This document shows, one piece after another, positions 16,759 through 24,378 of a stretch of DNA of 64,000 nucleotides. The notes beneath the pieces are model-generated. The model ran no database searches. It was not told the DNA's origin and saw nothing but the letters and a program-made list of their open reading frames with translations. Both the position numbers and the translations under genes were made by a program. Source of the DNA: Pontiella sulfatireligans (GTDB lineage Bacteria; Verrucomicrobiota; Kiritimatiellia; Kiritimatiellales; Pontiellaceae). Location: positions 1,488,001 to 1,552,000 of the forward strand of contig NZ_CAAHFH010000002.1 in NCBI RefSeq assembly GCF_900890705.1, written 5' to 3'. Numbering within the stretch: the stretch's first letter is position 1; each line of letters begins with the position of its first letter.

Positions 16759-18606
16759 TTACTCAATAATCAGTTGGATAAATTCCGCAGACTTGCCTTC
16801 TGTAGATATCCAGTTGGTAACCGCTTCAAAGTCAGCATCAGACGGCATGGAGTTTGTTCCAACAACGATATAGTCGCCACTGTTGGTCCAGCCTGGTGCA
16901 ACCACAAGGTTGTCATCCTGCTCCAGATAATAGGTCAGGTCGTTATTGGCCGAGGTACGTTGGACATGAATATACTCGAACCAGTTCGTGCCGGAAGCCA
17001 GTGCTGTTCCAAGAGTTGGAACATAGCCGATGTCGGCACTGTTGGTCGGATCGCCGCCTAAACCAAACTCCTCGATATTGAGCAGGCCGTCGCCGTCATC
17101 GTCATCCTGCTCGCCGCCCACGAGCGTGGGATAGTCGGCAGCCCATTCTTCGTAGCCGCTCAAGGTTTCATTGGTCGTGATGGTTGCCGCCAGAGCGATA
17201 TTATCGATATAGCAGGCGCCATCCGAACCAAAGACATTCGTGGAAACCGTAATTTCAAACACCGCATACTGGCCGTTGGTCAGCGTTCGATCCGCAACAT
17301 CGTAACCGGTCAGACTAGCGTCGACATCGGCATAGTTCGTAAATGTTGTGGCACCGGAGTTAAACATAAAGTCCGAGGTCAGCAGTGTGTTGGTCGGAAT
17401 ACCCAAGTCGCCCTCAATATATTTAACATTGAGCGTTTTGGGTGACTGGGCGAACGGAGCCGTCCAGTCCCCCAACACATAATCCAGCTGGAAGATCAAC
17501 CCATTCGCACCATAGCCGTTTGTGATGACCACGCGCAAGGCATCATCCACCGCCAAGGTGTAGCAGCTGGTGCTGCCGTGGAAGACGGCCTCATCGGCCA
17601 CGTTGGTGAATAGTCCCGAACCATAGGTCATATCACTGCTGCCGCGATCAAACTTGCTTGCGGTTCCGGAGTTGTCGATCTCGTCGACCCGGACTTTCAG
17701 CCCATTTTCAGCCGGCGTCTTTTCAGACGGGAATGTTTGCGCCCGGGTCCATCCGGTAATCAGCTGAGAGGACGCAAGAACCGGTGCCACATTGCTCAGC
17801 ACCAGGTCGTTGCCGTCACCGCCTGTATAGGAAACCACGTAATCGGAATTCCCAATCAGGTTGGTTGTGGCAAACGTTCCATCAATGGCATCCGGTCCGT
17901 TGTTGTCGATCAGCATGATTTCCGCAGGCCGACCCTTCATGCCCGTCATGTCCACCAGCAACGTTCCACCGAGCAAGATGACATTCTTGAAATTGTCCGA
18001 TACCATCGCCGTAACCGCACCATCCTCGGCAGGCGTCCAGCCGAGGATCGCGGAGGCTCCAATCTTCATGTTCCCCCCCACGCGGAAGGATGCATCGGCT
18101 CCGATGACCGCCACCAAGGAAAGCCCCCCTGCGCCGGCATCACCTATTTCAAAATAGGAGGATAAATCGATAGAACCGCTGGTGACATTGAACATGTTGG
18201 TTACACCGGCATTGCCACCATCCAGTTCCGTATTGCCCTGAACCGTAAAGTCACCGCCCTGCACGTTAATCGTGCACGGGGTACCAGCCCACTTAAAGGA
18301 GACCGAGCCGTTGGTTGGATAGGTCCCGCTGTTCACAACAGTCAGGGCTCCGCCTGTTTCAATATTCAAAAACGCCTTGCCGGCATCCAGTCGCAAGCTG
18401 CCGACCTGGTTGCTTGGCGAATCCACCGTGACCGTGTTATCGAATATGATAAGCGCCCTGTCCGCAATCGCAGGAACGGTTCCTGAGTTCCAGGTTGCCG
18501 TATTGGTCCAATTTCCATTCCCTGTTGATTTAATTTCCACAGCAAGCGTGCTCCCTGCAAACAGGATCGCAGCCAAACTCAGTAGTGCAGTTGTTACCTT
18601 TATCAT
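16759..18606 (-). CDS. Secreted modular protein, beta-helix-like plus jelly-roll plus C-terminal module
   Basis: ATG 18606 is preceded by AAGGAGGAAC and begins a clear signal peptide (MIKVTTALLSLAAILFAG...), giving 615 residues; the longer frame to 18696 runs through the promoter. About residues 25-300 form the same beta-helix-like region as in the 12662 protein (GNWTNTATW ... GGDGNDLVL). Residues about 300-480 are the jelly-roll-like module (FDRGSSDMTYGSG ... YIDNIALAA), and 490-615 the C-terminal module ending EFIQLIIE. No catalytic motif is visible, so it may bind glycan or build the cell surface. It is the third-copy counterpart of 22042 and 27082. Confidence 0.75.
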   Translation of the reverse strand: MIKVTTALLSLAAILFAGSTLAVEIKSTGNGNWTNTATWNSGTVPAIADRALIIFDNTVTVDSPSNQVGSLRLDAGKAFLNIETGGALTVVNSGTYPTNGSVSFKWAGTPCTINVQGGDFTVQGNTELDGGNAGVTNMFNVTSGSIDLSSYFEIGDAGAGGLSLVAVIGADASFRVGGNMKIGASAILGWTPAEDGAVTAMVSDNFKNVILLGGTLLVDMTGMKGRPAEIMLIDNNGPDAIDGTFATTNLIGNSDYVVSYTGGDGNDLVLSNVAPVLASSQLITGWTRAQTFPSEKTPAENGLKVRVDEIDNSGTASKFDRGSSDMTYGSGLFTNVADEAVFHGSTSCYTLAVDDALRVVITNGYGANGLIFQLDYVLGDWTAPFAQSPKTLNVKYIEGDLGIPTNTLLTSDFMFNSGATTFTNYADVDASLTGYDVADRTLTNGQYAVFEITVSTNVFGSDGACYIDNIALAATITTNETLSGYEEWAADYPTLVGGEQDDDDGDGLLNIEEFGLGGDPTNSADIGYVPTLGTALASGTNWFEYIHVQRTSANNDLTYYLEQDDNLVVAPGWTNSGDYIVVGTNSMPSDADFEAVTNWISTEGKSAEFIQLIIE

Positions 18607-18667
18607 GTTCCTCCTTCTACTTTGCATGTTGAATCGGGTAACTGAACCCTCTTTCGGCATGGTGCGA

Positions 18668-18696
18668 AACGTACCCACACGACCTTTCTTTGTCAA
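18668..18696 (-). promoter_or_regulatory. Sigma-70-type promoter for the 16759 gene
   Basis: On the minus strand TTGACA (18696-18691) and TACGTT (18673-18668) are separated by 17 bp. Upstream is an A/T-rich stretch, AAAACTGTTTAATAAAAAA. The layout recurs at 24020-24048 and 29535-29563, in each case 60-70 bp before a modular-protein start codon. Confidence 0.7.
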
Positions 18697-18754
18697 ATTT
18701 TTTATTAAACAGTTTTATGTTTCGTCCAAAAATGGCGGTTTGGGGGGCGGTATT

Positions 18755-18974
18755 TATTTTGAAGATTCCATTTCGGCTCCGGATTAATTGCTTTCAATGA
18801 ACTCGGATTCCGTGATTTTTCCACCAACATAGGCACTTGGTTATGCAGGTTCAGAAATATCGTAATGATATCCGCTGGCGTATCCATGCTGGGCGCATGA
18901 TCCCGCTGCTATCCAAAACAACCGATATACGTTCGTAGATCATCAATCGCAATGTACAGAAATCCAGCTTTCGG
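18755..18974 (-). pseudogene. Internally deleted sulfatase remnant, copy 1
   Basis: The minus strand encodes LYIAIDDLRTYIGCFG, then a stop, then TIFLNLHNQVPM. This matches residues about 25-68 of the sulfatase at 29622 (LFIAIDDLRNFVGCFG ... VFLNAHNQAPM). It then jumps to a tail (PEPKWNLQNK) that matches that gene's last codons at DNA level. The formylglycine Cys and all of the middle are missing. It lies between the GH fragment and the promoter, exactly where the intact sulfatase stands in the first cassette copy. Confidence 0.8.
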
Positions 18975-19026
18975 CCTGTGGCTCCACAGCCGTGAACAAC
19001 GTATATTTCCATATAACTCCGCATGC

Positions 19027-20550
19027 TCACTCCGGTACTTCCATTATTCGCAAACGAATAAACTCATTAATATTGCCATCTACTGGAATTTGGTTGGTGA
19101 TGAATTCAAATGTACCGCCAACATCCTCCGCTCCGGTTTCAAGGCAGCCGGTATTCGTCCATATTCCGGAAACAAGGTTATCGGTTAGTTCCAAGTAATA
19201 GATCAACCCGCTGTTGGTTGCAGACCGCCGCGGATAGATGTATTGCAGGACATTGCTGAAGATATCAACGGTCGGCTGGCAACCAATGTCGGACGGGTTG
19301 GTGGGATTACCTCCCATGCCATACTCGCTTAGGTTGTCCAATGTATCGCCATCATCATTTCCCAGTGGCCCGTTCGTCAGGCTATAGCTCGATGACCACT
19401 CGTCATAGGCGGAAGGAACCGGCAGCGCCCCGAAGTCGATGCGGGTGTACGAAAGCGCCGGCAACGCAGCGAAGTAGGCGTTGGATGCTGCATTGTACAA
19501 AACGCTCAACGGTGCAACCGTTCCATAGTGGTCGGCGCTATCCATCATCACGAGCCCCTCCGGGATTTGGGTTTCATCCGGGGGCATATCTACAAAGGAA
19601 AATGCCACATCCTGCACAGCTTCCGTTTTATTGAGTAGGTAGACATACATATTGGTGGGTGTCCGGGCCGAAAACCCAAACACATAGGGATGGGATGAAC
19701 TTGATTCCACCATCGTGGCACGTTGTGCCGGAGCCAGCAGCCCCCACCCCAGAGTCTGGGGATTCCTACGATAGTCGTTCGGTTTATCCAGCAGCCCGTT
19801 ATCGGCATTGCGGATGTTCGCCCAGAAACAGGCCATATCATAGTTGGCAATAAAATGCTCCTGAAGGAACTCGGTCTGCAGCAAACCCATTGTGAATTTG
19901 TTGAACCCGGTAAAGTTGATTCCACTGCCCCAACCGTATTCATTATTAGCCATCAGAAGATCCGGACAGCCCACCTCGGCCGCGGCCACCCGAAGGTCGG
20001 CAATTTTATCGCGCCAGGTTTTGCCCCAGTCATTGGGATCGTTGGTGAGTGGATTCGGATCCGCCCCCGACTTGTAGTCGCGCAGCGGAAACTCGGTCAG
20101 CCAGTTTGCATAGGTGCCCAGCGGCGGGGCTGGATCCGGACTTCCGCCAAACGGCCATTTACCGTGGAACTCATACCCGTCTGCATAGTCTCCAGCTCTC
20201 CCTGGATAGTCCGGATGAACCGAAGTCAGCCATGCCTGCATGTTGTCCGGATCGGCCCCGTTGTCATTCCAGAATATCTTTATCGTGGGATCGACCGTCT
20301 TCATCGCCGCGGCATGTGCAATAAAGTTGGTGGCGGAACTGTAGATGCCTCCAACCGTGAACATGTCTTCGTTACCGATATAGTAGAAGGCTCCGGGATG
20401 TCCGGCATCGACCACATACTGCACGCAGTTCGACGCCCGGTCGATACTGTCCTGCATCCGGTTGTACAGATAGCCGGAGCGATAGTTCACGCCAACCAGC
20501 GGCGTGATGCCGCTGACATCGCAGAAATGGAGATATTCATCGATGCTCAT
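19027..20550 (-). CDS. GH-A-like hydrolase fragment lacking its N-terminus (copy 1)
   Basis: This 507-residue frame is identical in protein sequence to the last 507 residues of the intact protein at 24379. It carries YYIGNEDMF and ANNEYGWGSG (candidate acid/base and nucleophile) and the C-terminal module. It lacks the signal peptide, the jelly-roll module and the first barrel strands (TIDPSIEKWT to RFPGG). Hydrolase coding continues out of the ATG for about ten codons upstream (TNTIAPESDW), then meets the module-coding frame at 20547 in the wrong phase. ATG overlaps that frame's stop in ATGA. I infer a deletion-frameshift that split one gene; activity is doubtful. Confidence 0.75.
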   Translation of the reverse strand: MSIDEYLHFCDVSGITPLVGVNYRSGYLYNRMQDSIDRASNCVQYVVDAGHPGAFYYIGNEDMFTVGGIYSSATNFIAHAAAMKTVDPTIKIFWNDNGADPDNMQAWLTSVHPDYPGRAGDYADGYEFHGKWPFGGSPDPAPPLGTYANWLTEFPLRDYKSGADPNPLTNDPNDWGKTWRDKIADLRVAAAEVGCPDLLMANNEYGWGSGINFTGFNKFTMGLLQTEFLQEHFIANYDMACFWANIRNADNGLLDKPNDYRRNPQTLGWGLLAPAQRATMVESSSSHPYVFGFSARTPTNMYVYLLNKTEAVQDVAFSFVDMPPDETQIPEGLVMMDSADHYGTVAPLSVLYNAASNAYFAALPALSYTRIDFGALPVPSAYDEWSSSYSLTNGPLGNDDGDTLDNLSEYGMGGNPTNPSDIGCQPTVDIFSNVLQYIYPRRSATNSGLIYYLELTDNLVSGIWTNTGCLETGAEDVGGTFEFITNQIPVDGNINEFIRLRIMEVPE

Positions 20551-21140
20551 CCAGTCTGATTCAGGAGCAATGGTGTTCGTGTCGCCGCCCCGCCGCTGAT
20601 CACGATCGAAAACACGGCCGATTCCGTAGGCGCAAGCTCGGTATCGTTAAGCGAGGGAGAAAGCAAAACATCGAAATCGGGATAGTCCCCGGTCTCTGTA
20701 CTGTTGTTAAGAACATTGGTCGAAAGAAGCGGCACCGGACCCGCATCGAGATTGCCCGATTCATAGCTTACCAGAATGTTTTCCGGCGAATCGTTGAACC
20801 GGCGCACAAAATCAAAGCGAATCGCATCAAGTACCGCGTTGGACGAGGTGTGGTTGGCCACGGTCAGCGTAAAGGCATGGTCGGTTTGAAGCCTGAATGA
20901 TAAAGCACCGGTATCCGCACCCGAGCCAAACGCGCCGTATGTGCCGTCCGTAGAACCCGCTGCATACGCATCCGCCGCTGTATCCAGCGTCAGTGTTGCG
21001 CCAAGGCTGGCAACCGGGGAGAGAGTCGGGGTTAAACTGCCGTTTTCCCAGGTCGCCAGAATATCCTGACTCATTACGCTTTGGCCAAGCAGGCAACACA
21101 GCGCTAAACAACCAAACAGATTACGAGATAGATTGGTCAC
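20547..21140 (-). CDS. Secreted jelly-roll module, 5' part of the split hydrolase gene
   Basis: GTG 21140 has AGAGGA upstream and starts a signal peptide (NLFGCLALCCLLGQSVMS); a longer frame to ATG 21203 is less likely. The 197 residues hold one jelly-roll-like module (STDGTYGAFG ... IRFDFVRRFNDSPE ... GDYPDFDVLLSPSLND ... ESAVFSIVISGG). The usual closing DNIAxxG strand is replaced by out-of-frame residues (ATRTPLLLNQTG). It is only moderately similar to the same module of the 24379 protein, although the adjoining hydrolase part is identical. It is best read as the N-terminus of a gene broken by deletion. Confidence 0.7.
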   Translation of the reverse strand: MTNLSRNLFGCLALCCLLGQSVMSQDILATWENGSLTPTLSPVASLGATLTLDTAADAYAAGSTDGTYGAFGSGADTGALSFRLQTDHAFTLTVANHTSSNAVLDAIRFDFVRRFNDSPENILVSYESGNLDAGPVPLLSTNVLNNSTETGDYPDFDVLLSPSLNDTELAPTESAVFSIVISGGAATRTPLLLNQTG

Positions 21141-21228
21141 AATACATTTTCCTCTGTTTTGTTGTCCGCGCAAGCTCCGGCTTGCCCTTGCCACCGGATC
21201 CATTAGAGTTTGCCAACGCGTTATTCGT

Positions 21229-21258
21229 TCAAAAAACTGCCCCGCCAGAAGCGGGGCA
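21229..21258 (-). terminator. Intrinsic terminator after the second PEP-CTERM gene
   Basis: On the minus strand TGCCCCGC-TTCTG-GCGGGGCA is followed by GTTTTTTG. It lies 31 bp after the stop of the gene at 21290. Stem and flank are closely similar to those at 26910-26937. Confidence 0.9.
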
Positions 21259-21289
21259 ACCGAATAATTTCATGAAACCCAGAGAAGCT

Positions 21290-21958
21290 TTACAGCCGCA
21301 TCTTGCGACGGATGAAAATGATGGCCGCTCCAAACGAAGCCATTAGGCCAAATGTAGCAGGTTCAGGTATCACAGTCCCATATACAGCGATATTATCCAG
21401 TCCGGAAGCGGCTGTTCCCGATGCGGCACCAAATGTAAACTGGAATGTAGCGAACTGGCCATTAGCCAGAACGATATCGGACAGCACAGAAGACAGTGTC
21501 ACATCGATATCGGTATAATCATTATACTTCGAGATGTTGGCGGTGGCGGCATAGCTTGTGATCAACGTGCCGTTTGCATCATCCAATTGACCGCCCGACA
21601 ACGTCACCGTCACGTTTGTTGGAGCGGCGGCAAATGTCCAGGTATAGTCGAAATGAAGGCTATCGAGCCGAAGATCCTGCGCACCGGCGTTCAGCAGCTT
21701 AAGGCTCATGGTATTTCCAGCTTTTCCTTTCATGCCACCTACAGCGGTATTGGCACTGCCCACCGTTCCAAACGTGCCATCGTTCGAACCGAACGTCGCA
21801 TCATTCGCAACACCGCTTTTAAACGAAGTGGCGGTTACGATGCCGGTGTCTGACCAGGTTGGTGCGTTCACATCGCTTTCCCAATAGGCTATAATACCGG
21901 CCATGGCGGTTCCTGCGGTCAGCACCGCAAGAGTCATAATTACTGCTGCTTTTTTCAT
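21290..21958 (-). CDS. PEP-CTERM protein with jelly-roll-like module
   Basis: This 222-residue protein has a signal peptide (to ...GTAMA), one jelly-roll-like module (NDGTFGTVG ... LHFDYTWTFAAAP ... YNDYTDIDVTLSS ... LDNIAVYG) and a PEP-CTERM tail: IPEPATFG, a hydrophobic segment, then IRRKM. It would be anchored or sorted by exosortase. AGGAGAATAAAAA precedes the ATG. It is the second-cassette counterpart of the protein at 15934 and is followed by the same kind of terminator. Confidence 0.9.
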   Translation of the reverse strand: MKKAAVIMTLAVLTAGTAMAGIIAYWESDVNAPTWSDTGIVTATSFKSGVANDATFGSNDGTFGTVGSANTAVGGMKGKAGNTMSLKLLNAGAQDLRLDSLHFDYTWTFAAAPTNVTVTLSGGQLDDANGTLITSYAATANISKYNDYTDIDVTLSSVLSDIVLANGQFATFQFTFGAASGTAASGLDNIAVYGTVIPEPATFGLMASFGAAIIFIRRKMRL

Positions 21959-22041
21959 TTTTTATTCTCCTGTTTGGTTTCAATTTTGCCGGCAGGGAAG
22001 TTAACCGACCGATGACATCGCAATGATTCCGTCACTTTTTT

Positions 22042-23955
22042 TTATTCCACTTCAACACGGAAGAAGGCCGGCGACAATGTGTTTGTCACCGTTGTAATAT
22101 TGGTTGCGGGCGTGGCGGCAATGCCGGAAGCATTGGTTATCCAGATCGGAAATACGAGATTTTCGGCACTCATGATCCGATAGCTCCTTTCGCCTGCCGA
22201 TTGCCACTGAATCACGTATTCATTTGCATTGGTTCCGGCTTCGACTACATCAATATTCAATAATGAAAGGGCATTCGTCGGATTGGTTCCGGCAATGAAC
22301 TCGCTGTAATCGTTGAAGCCATCGGGCTCAAAGTCGGCGGTTCCATCGCTATTGGTAATAGAGCCGAAATAGTTGATTTCCCAGTTATCGGCTATGTTGT
22401 CGTTGTCGGTATCCGACGCATCACCCTTGAGCATGCGCACCATGAAGTTGTCGAACAGGCATCTTGTGGGACCGGAAAAGTTGCTGAAAGACAAGGTGAA
22501 GGCCACATGCTCGCCGGCCTGGATAACCGTGTCCGTCAAGTTGGTAAAAGGCAGATCGAGATCCACCCATGTATTGTCTATTGCGGAGTAGCTTCCGATT
22601 CCCACCGGACCGGTGTCGTCCAGATCTCCGGACACATAGTTAACAGCAAGGCTGCCCGGAGCTTCGGGAAAATTTCGTTTATAGTCGAAATAGATTCCAT
22701 CGAGGTCCATGTCAAATACCGTCTTGTTGGTGATGGCAATGGTGTAGACTTGGTTCGATTGTGCTCTAAGCACCCAGCTGTTGTCTTCCGCAACTGGAGT
22801 CATGAAGATGGTTCCATAGTTATGGTCTTCGCTGCCGCCCGCTGCATTCCTGTTCAAGTTGACCCCATTGATCGCATCGAACATCTGGGCGGATACCTGA
22901 CCGGCTCCCGGGGTTTTCGTGTCGGCAAAACGATTGTTTTCGCCTGTCCATGCCACCATCTCGTATGCTTCGAGTTGCGGATCCGTGACCACCACTTCGA
23001 TGATGGCTTCAGCAGGAGCACTGTTGGAGTCGGTCGCGCTGATCGTAAATTCGTCAAAGCGAGCCACCACCGGGGTTCCGATTACGGTACCGTCCGGGAG
23101 AATGTCCAGCCAGCTCGGACCGTCCGTTTTGGCGTAATGGATGGTGTCGCCTTCCGGATCGACCGCAATACCGCTGAGATCATTTGAATAAGCAACGCCG
23201 ATTGTGGCAATTTCCGCCAGGCGGATCGGATTGTTGGTAAACGAAGGAGCAATGTTAGCATTGTCCAATACGCCAAATTCACCAAGGAACATCATGTTAT
23301 CTATAGCGGTGGCGGGTACGTTGACGTCAAAATTAAACCGGAATGTAGCGGACTCGCCCGCATCAAGAATGCTGTCGCCCAGTGCCGTCATATCTACAAT
23401 ATATTCATTGGAGGGATCAAATAGTCCCCAAGTCGCATTAGGGTCCGTCAAGCTGGTCAGATTCGTGACCAGTGTTCCATCAGAGATCAGCAGATCGCCA
23501 GACGCGTATCTGACTTTAAAGTCACCCCCACCCCAACGACGAATGAGGTCGAACCGAAGATCTGCAAGCTGCAGGTTCGTCGTGCTGTTGTTCTGAAGGG
23601 TGTATTCCATGTAATAGCCATCGCCGCCCTTGCCAACAGAATATGCGTTCGTTATAAAAGCAGCTTCACCGGTTTCGAAGCCCGCATCGTCAGGTCCGTA
23701 AAAACCATCATTGGAAGCCAGGTTCTTGGCGGGGTTGACCAGCCGGGTGCCTTCAACCGCGTTAGTAACATGGCTGTGAGATTCCGTCAGGATGATGAGG
23801 GCATTCGTAACGATGTCGGAGTCGGCACTTAAAAAAGTGTTGTTCGTATCCACATTCGCCCACGAGATCTGCTCCATCAGCGGTTCCACCGCAGCCAACG
23901 TGGTTATTGGAAGTACCGCAACAACAATCAAAAAAAACACCTGCTTCATTTTCAT
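22042..23955 (-). CDS. Secreted modular protein with two jelly-roll modules and an Ig-like domain
   Basis: This 637-residue protein has a signal peptide (to ...TTLA), a jelly-roll-like module (NDGFYGP ... AIDNMMFLGEFG) and a cadherin/putative-Ig-like segment (IAPSFTNNP ... VDPEGDTIHYA ... GTPVV). A second jelly-roll module follows (LFDNFMVRML), then a Ca-binding-type stretch (DTDNDNIADNWEINYFG). The C-terminus (RSYRIMSAENL ... AFFRVEVE) is a variant of the module found in the neighbours, closer to the form common in Verrucomicrobiota. No catalytic site is seen. AGGAGG lies 7 nt before the ATG, with the conserved promoter further upstream. Confidence 0.75.
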   Translation of the reverse strand: MKMKQVFFLIVVAVLPITTLAAVEPLMEQISWANVDTNNTFLSADSDIVTNALIILTESHSHVTNAVEGTRLVNPAKNLASNDGFYGPDDAGFETGEAAFITNAYSVGKGGDGYYMEYTLQNNSTTNLQLADLRFDLIRRWGGGDFKVRYASGDLLISDGTLVTNLTSLTDPNATWGLFDPSNEYIVDMTALGDSILDAGESATFRFNFDVNVPATAIDNMMFLGEFGVLDNANIAPSFTNNPIRLAEIATIGVAYSNDLSGIAVDPEGDTIHYAKTDGPSWLDILPDGTVIGTPVVARFDEFTISATDSNSAPAEAIIEVVVTDPQLEAYEMVAWTGENNRFADTKTPGAGQVSAQMFDAINGVNLNRNAAGGSEDHNYGTIFMTPVAEDNSWVLRAQSNQVYTIAITNKTVFDMDLDGIYFDYKRNFPEAPGSLAVNYVSGDLDDTGPVGIGSYSAIDNTWVDLDLPFTNLTDTVIQAGEHVAFTLSFSNFSGPTRCLFDNFMVRMLKGDASDTDNDNIADNWEINYFGSITNSDGTADFEPDGFNDYSEFIAGTNPTNALSLLNIDVVEAGTNANEYVIQWQSAGERSYRIMSAENLVFPIWITNASGIAATPATNITTVTNTLSPAFFRVEVE

Positions 23956-24019
23956 TATATTCCTCCTTCTACTTTATATGCTGAATCGGGTGGCTGAACC
24001 CTCTTTCCGCATTGTGCGA

Positions 24020-24048
24020 AACGTACCCACACGACCTTTCTTTGTCAA
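24020..24048 (-). promoter_or_regulatory. Sigma-70-type promoter for the 22042 gene
   Basis: On the minus strand TTGACA (24048-24043) and TACGTT (24025-24020) are 17 bp apart. The sequence is identical to the promoter at 18668-18696, being inside the duplicated tract. Confidence 0.7.
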
Positions 24049-24106
24049 ATTTTTTATTAAACAGTTTTATGCTTCGTCCAACAATGGCGGTTTGGGGGGC
24101 GGTATT

Positions 24107-24326
24107 TATTTTGAAGATTCCATTTCGGCTCCGGATTAATTGCTTTCAATGAACTCGGATTCCGTGATTTTTCCACCAACATAGGCCCCGGGTTATGCAG
24201 GTTCAGAAATGTCGTGATGATATCCGCTGGCGTATCCATGCTGGGCGCATGATCCCGCTGCTATCCAAAACAACCGATATACGTTCGTAGATCATCAATC
24301 GCAATGTACAGAAATCCAGCTTTCGG
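24107..24326 (-). pseudogene. Internally deleted sulfatase remnant, copy 2
   Basis: This is the same structure as 18755-18974: YIAIDDLRTYIGCFG, in-frame stop, FLNLHNPGPM, then a jump to the 3' end of the sulfatase gene. It differs from copy 1 by a few bases, such as NPGPM for NQVPM. It sits between the 24379 gene and the promoter of the 22042 gene. Confidence 0.8.
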
Positions 24327-24378
24327 CCTGTGGCTCCACAGCCGTGAACAACGTATATTTCCATATAACTCCGCATGC

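Larger units (their letters stand above)
18609..20566. repeat. Recent duplication tract, copy 1 (about 1.95 kb)
   Basis: This tract matches 23961-25918 at a constant offset of 5352 bp. By eye I find three differences over the 1.5-kb hydrolase part, all synonymous, and rather more in the promoter and remnant part. Identity ends sharply near 20566, inside the hydrolase frame. The sequence beyond is only distantly related. Confidence 0.9.
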
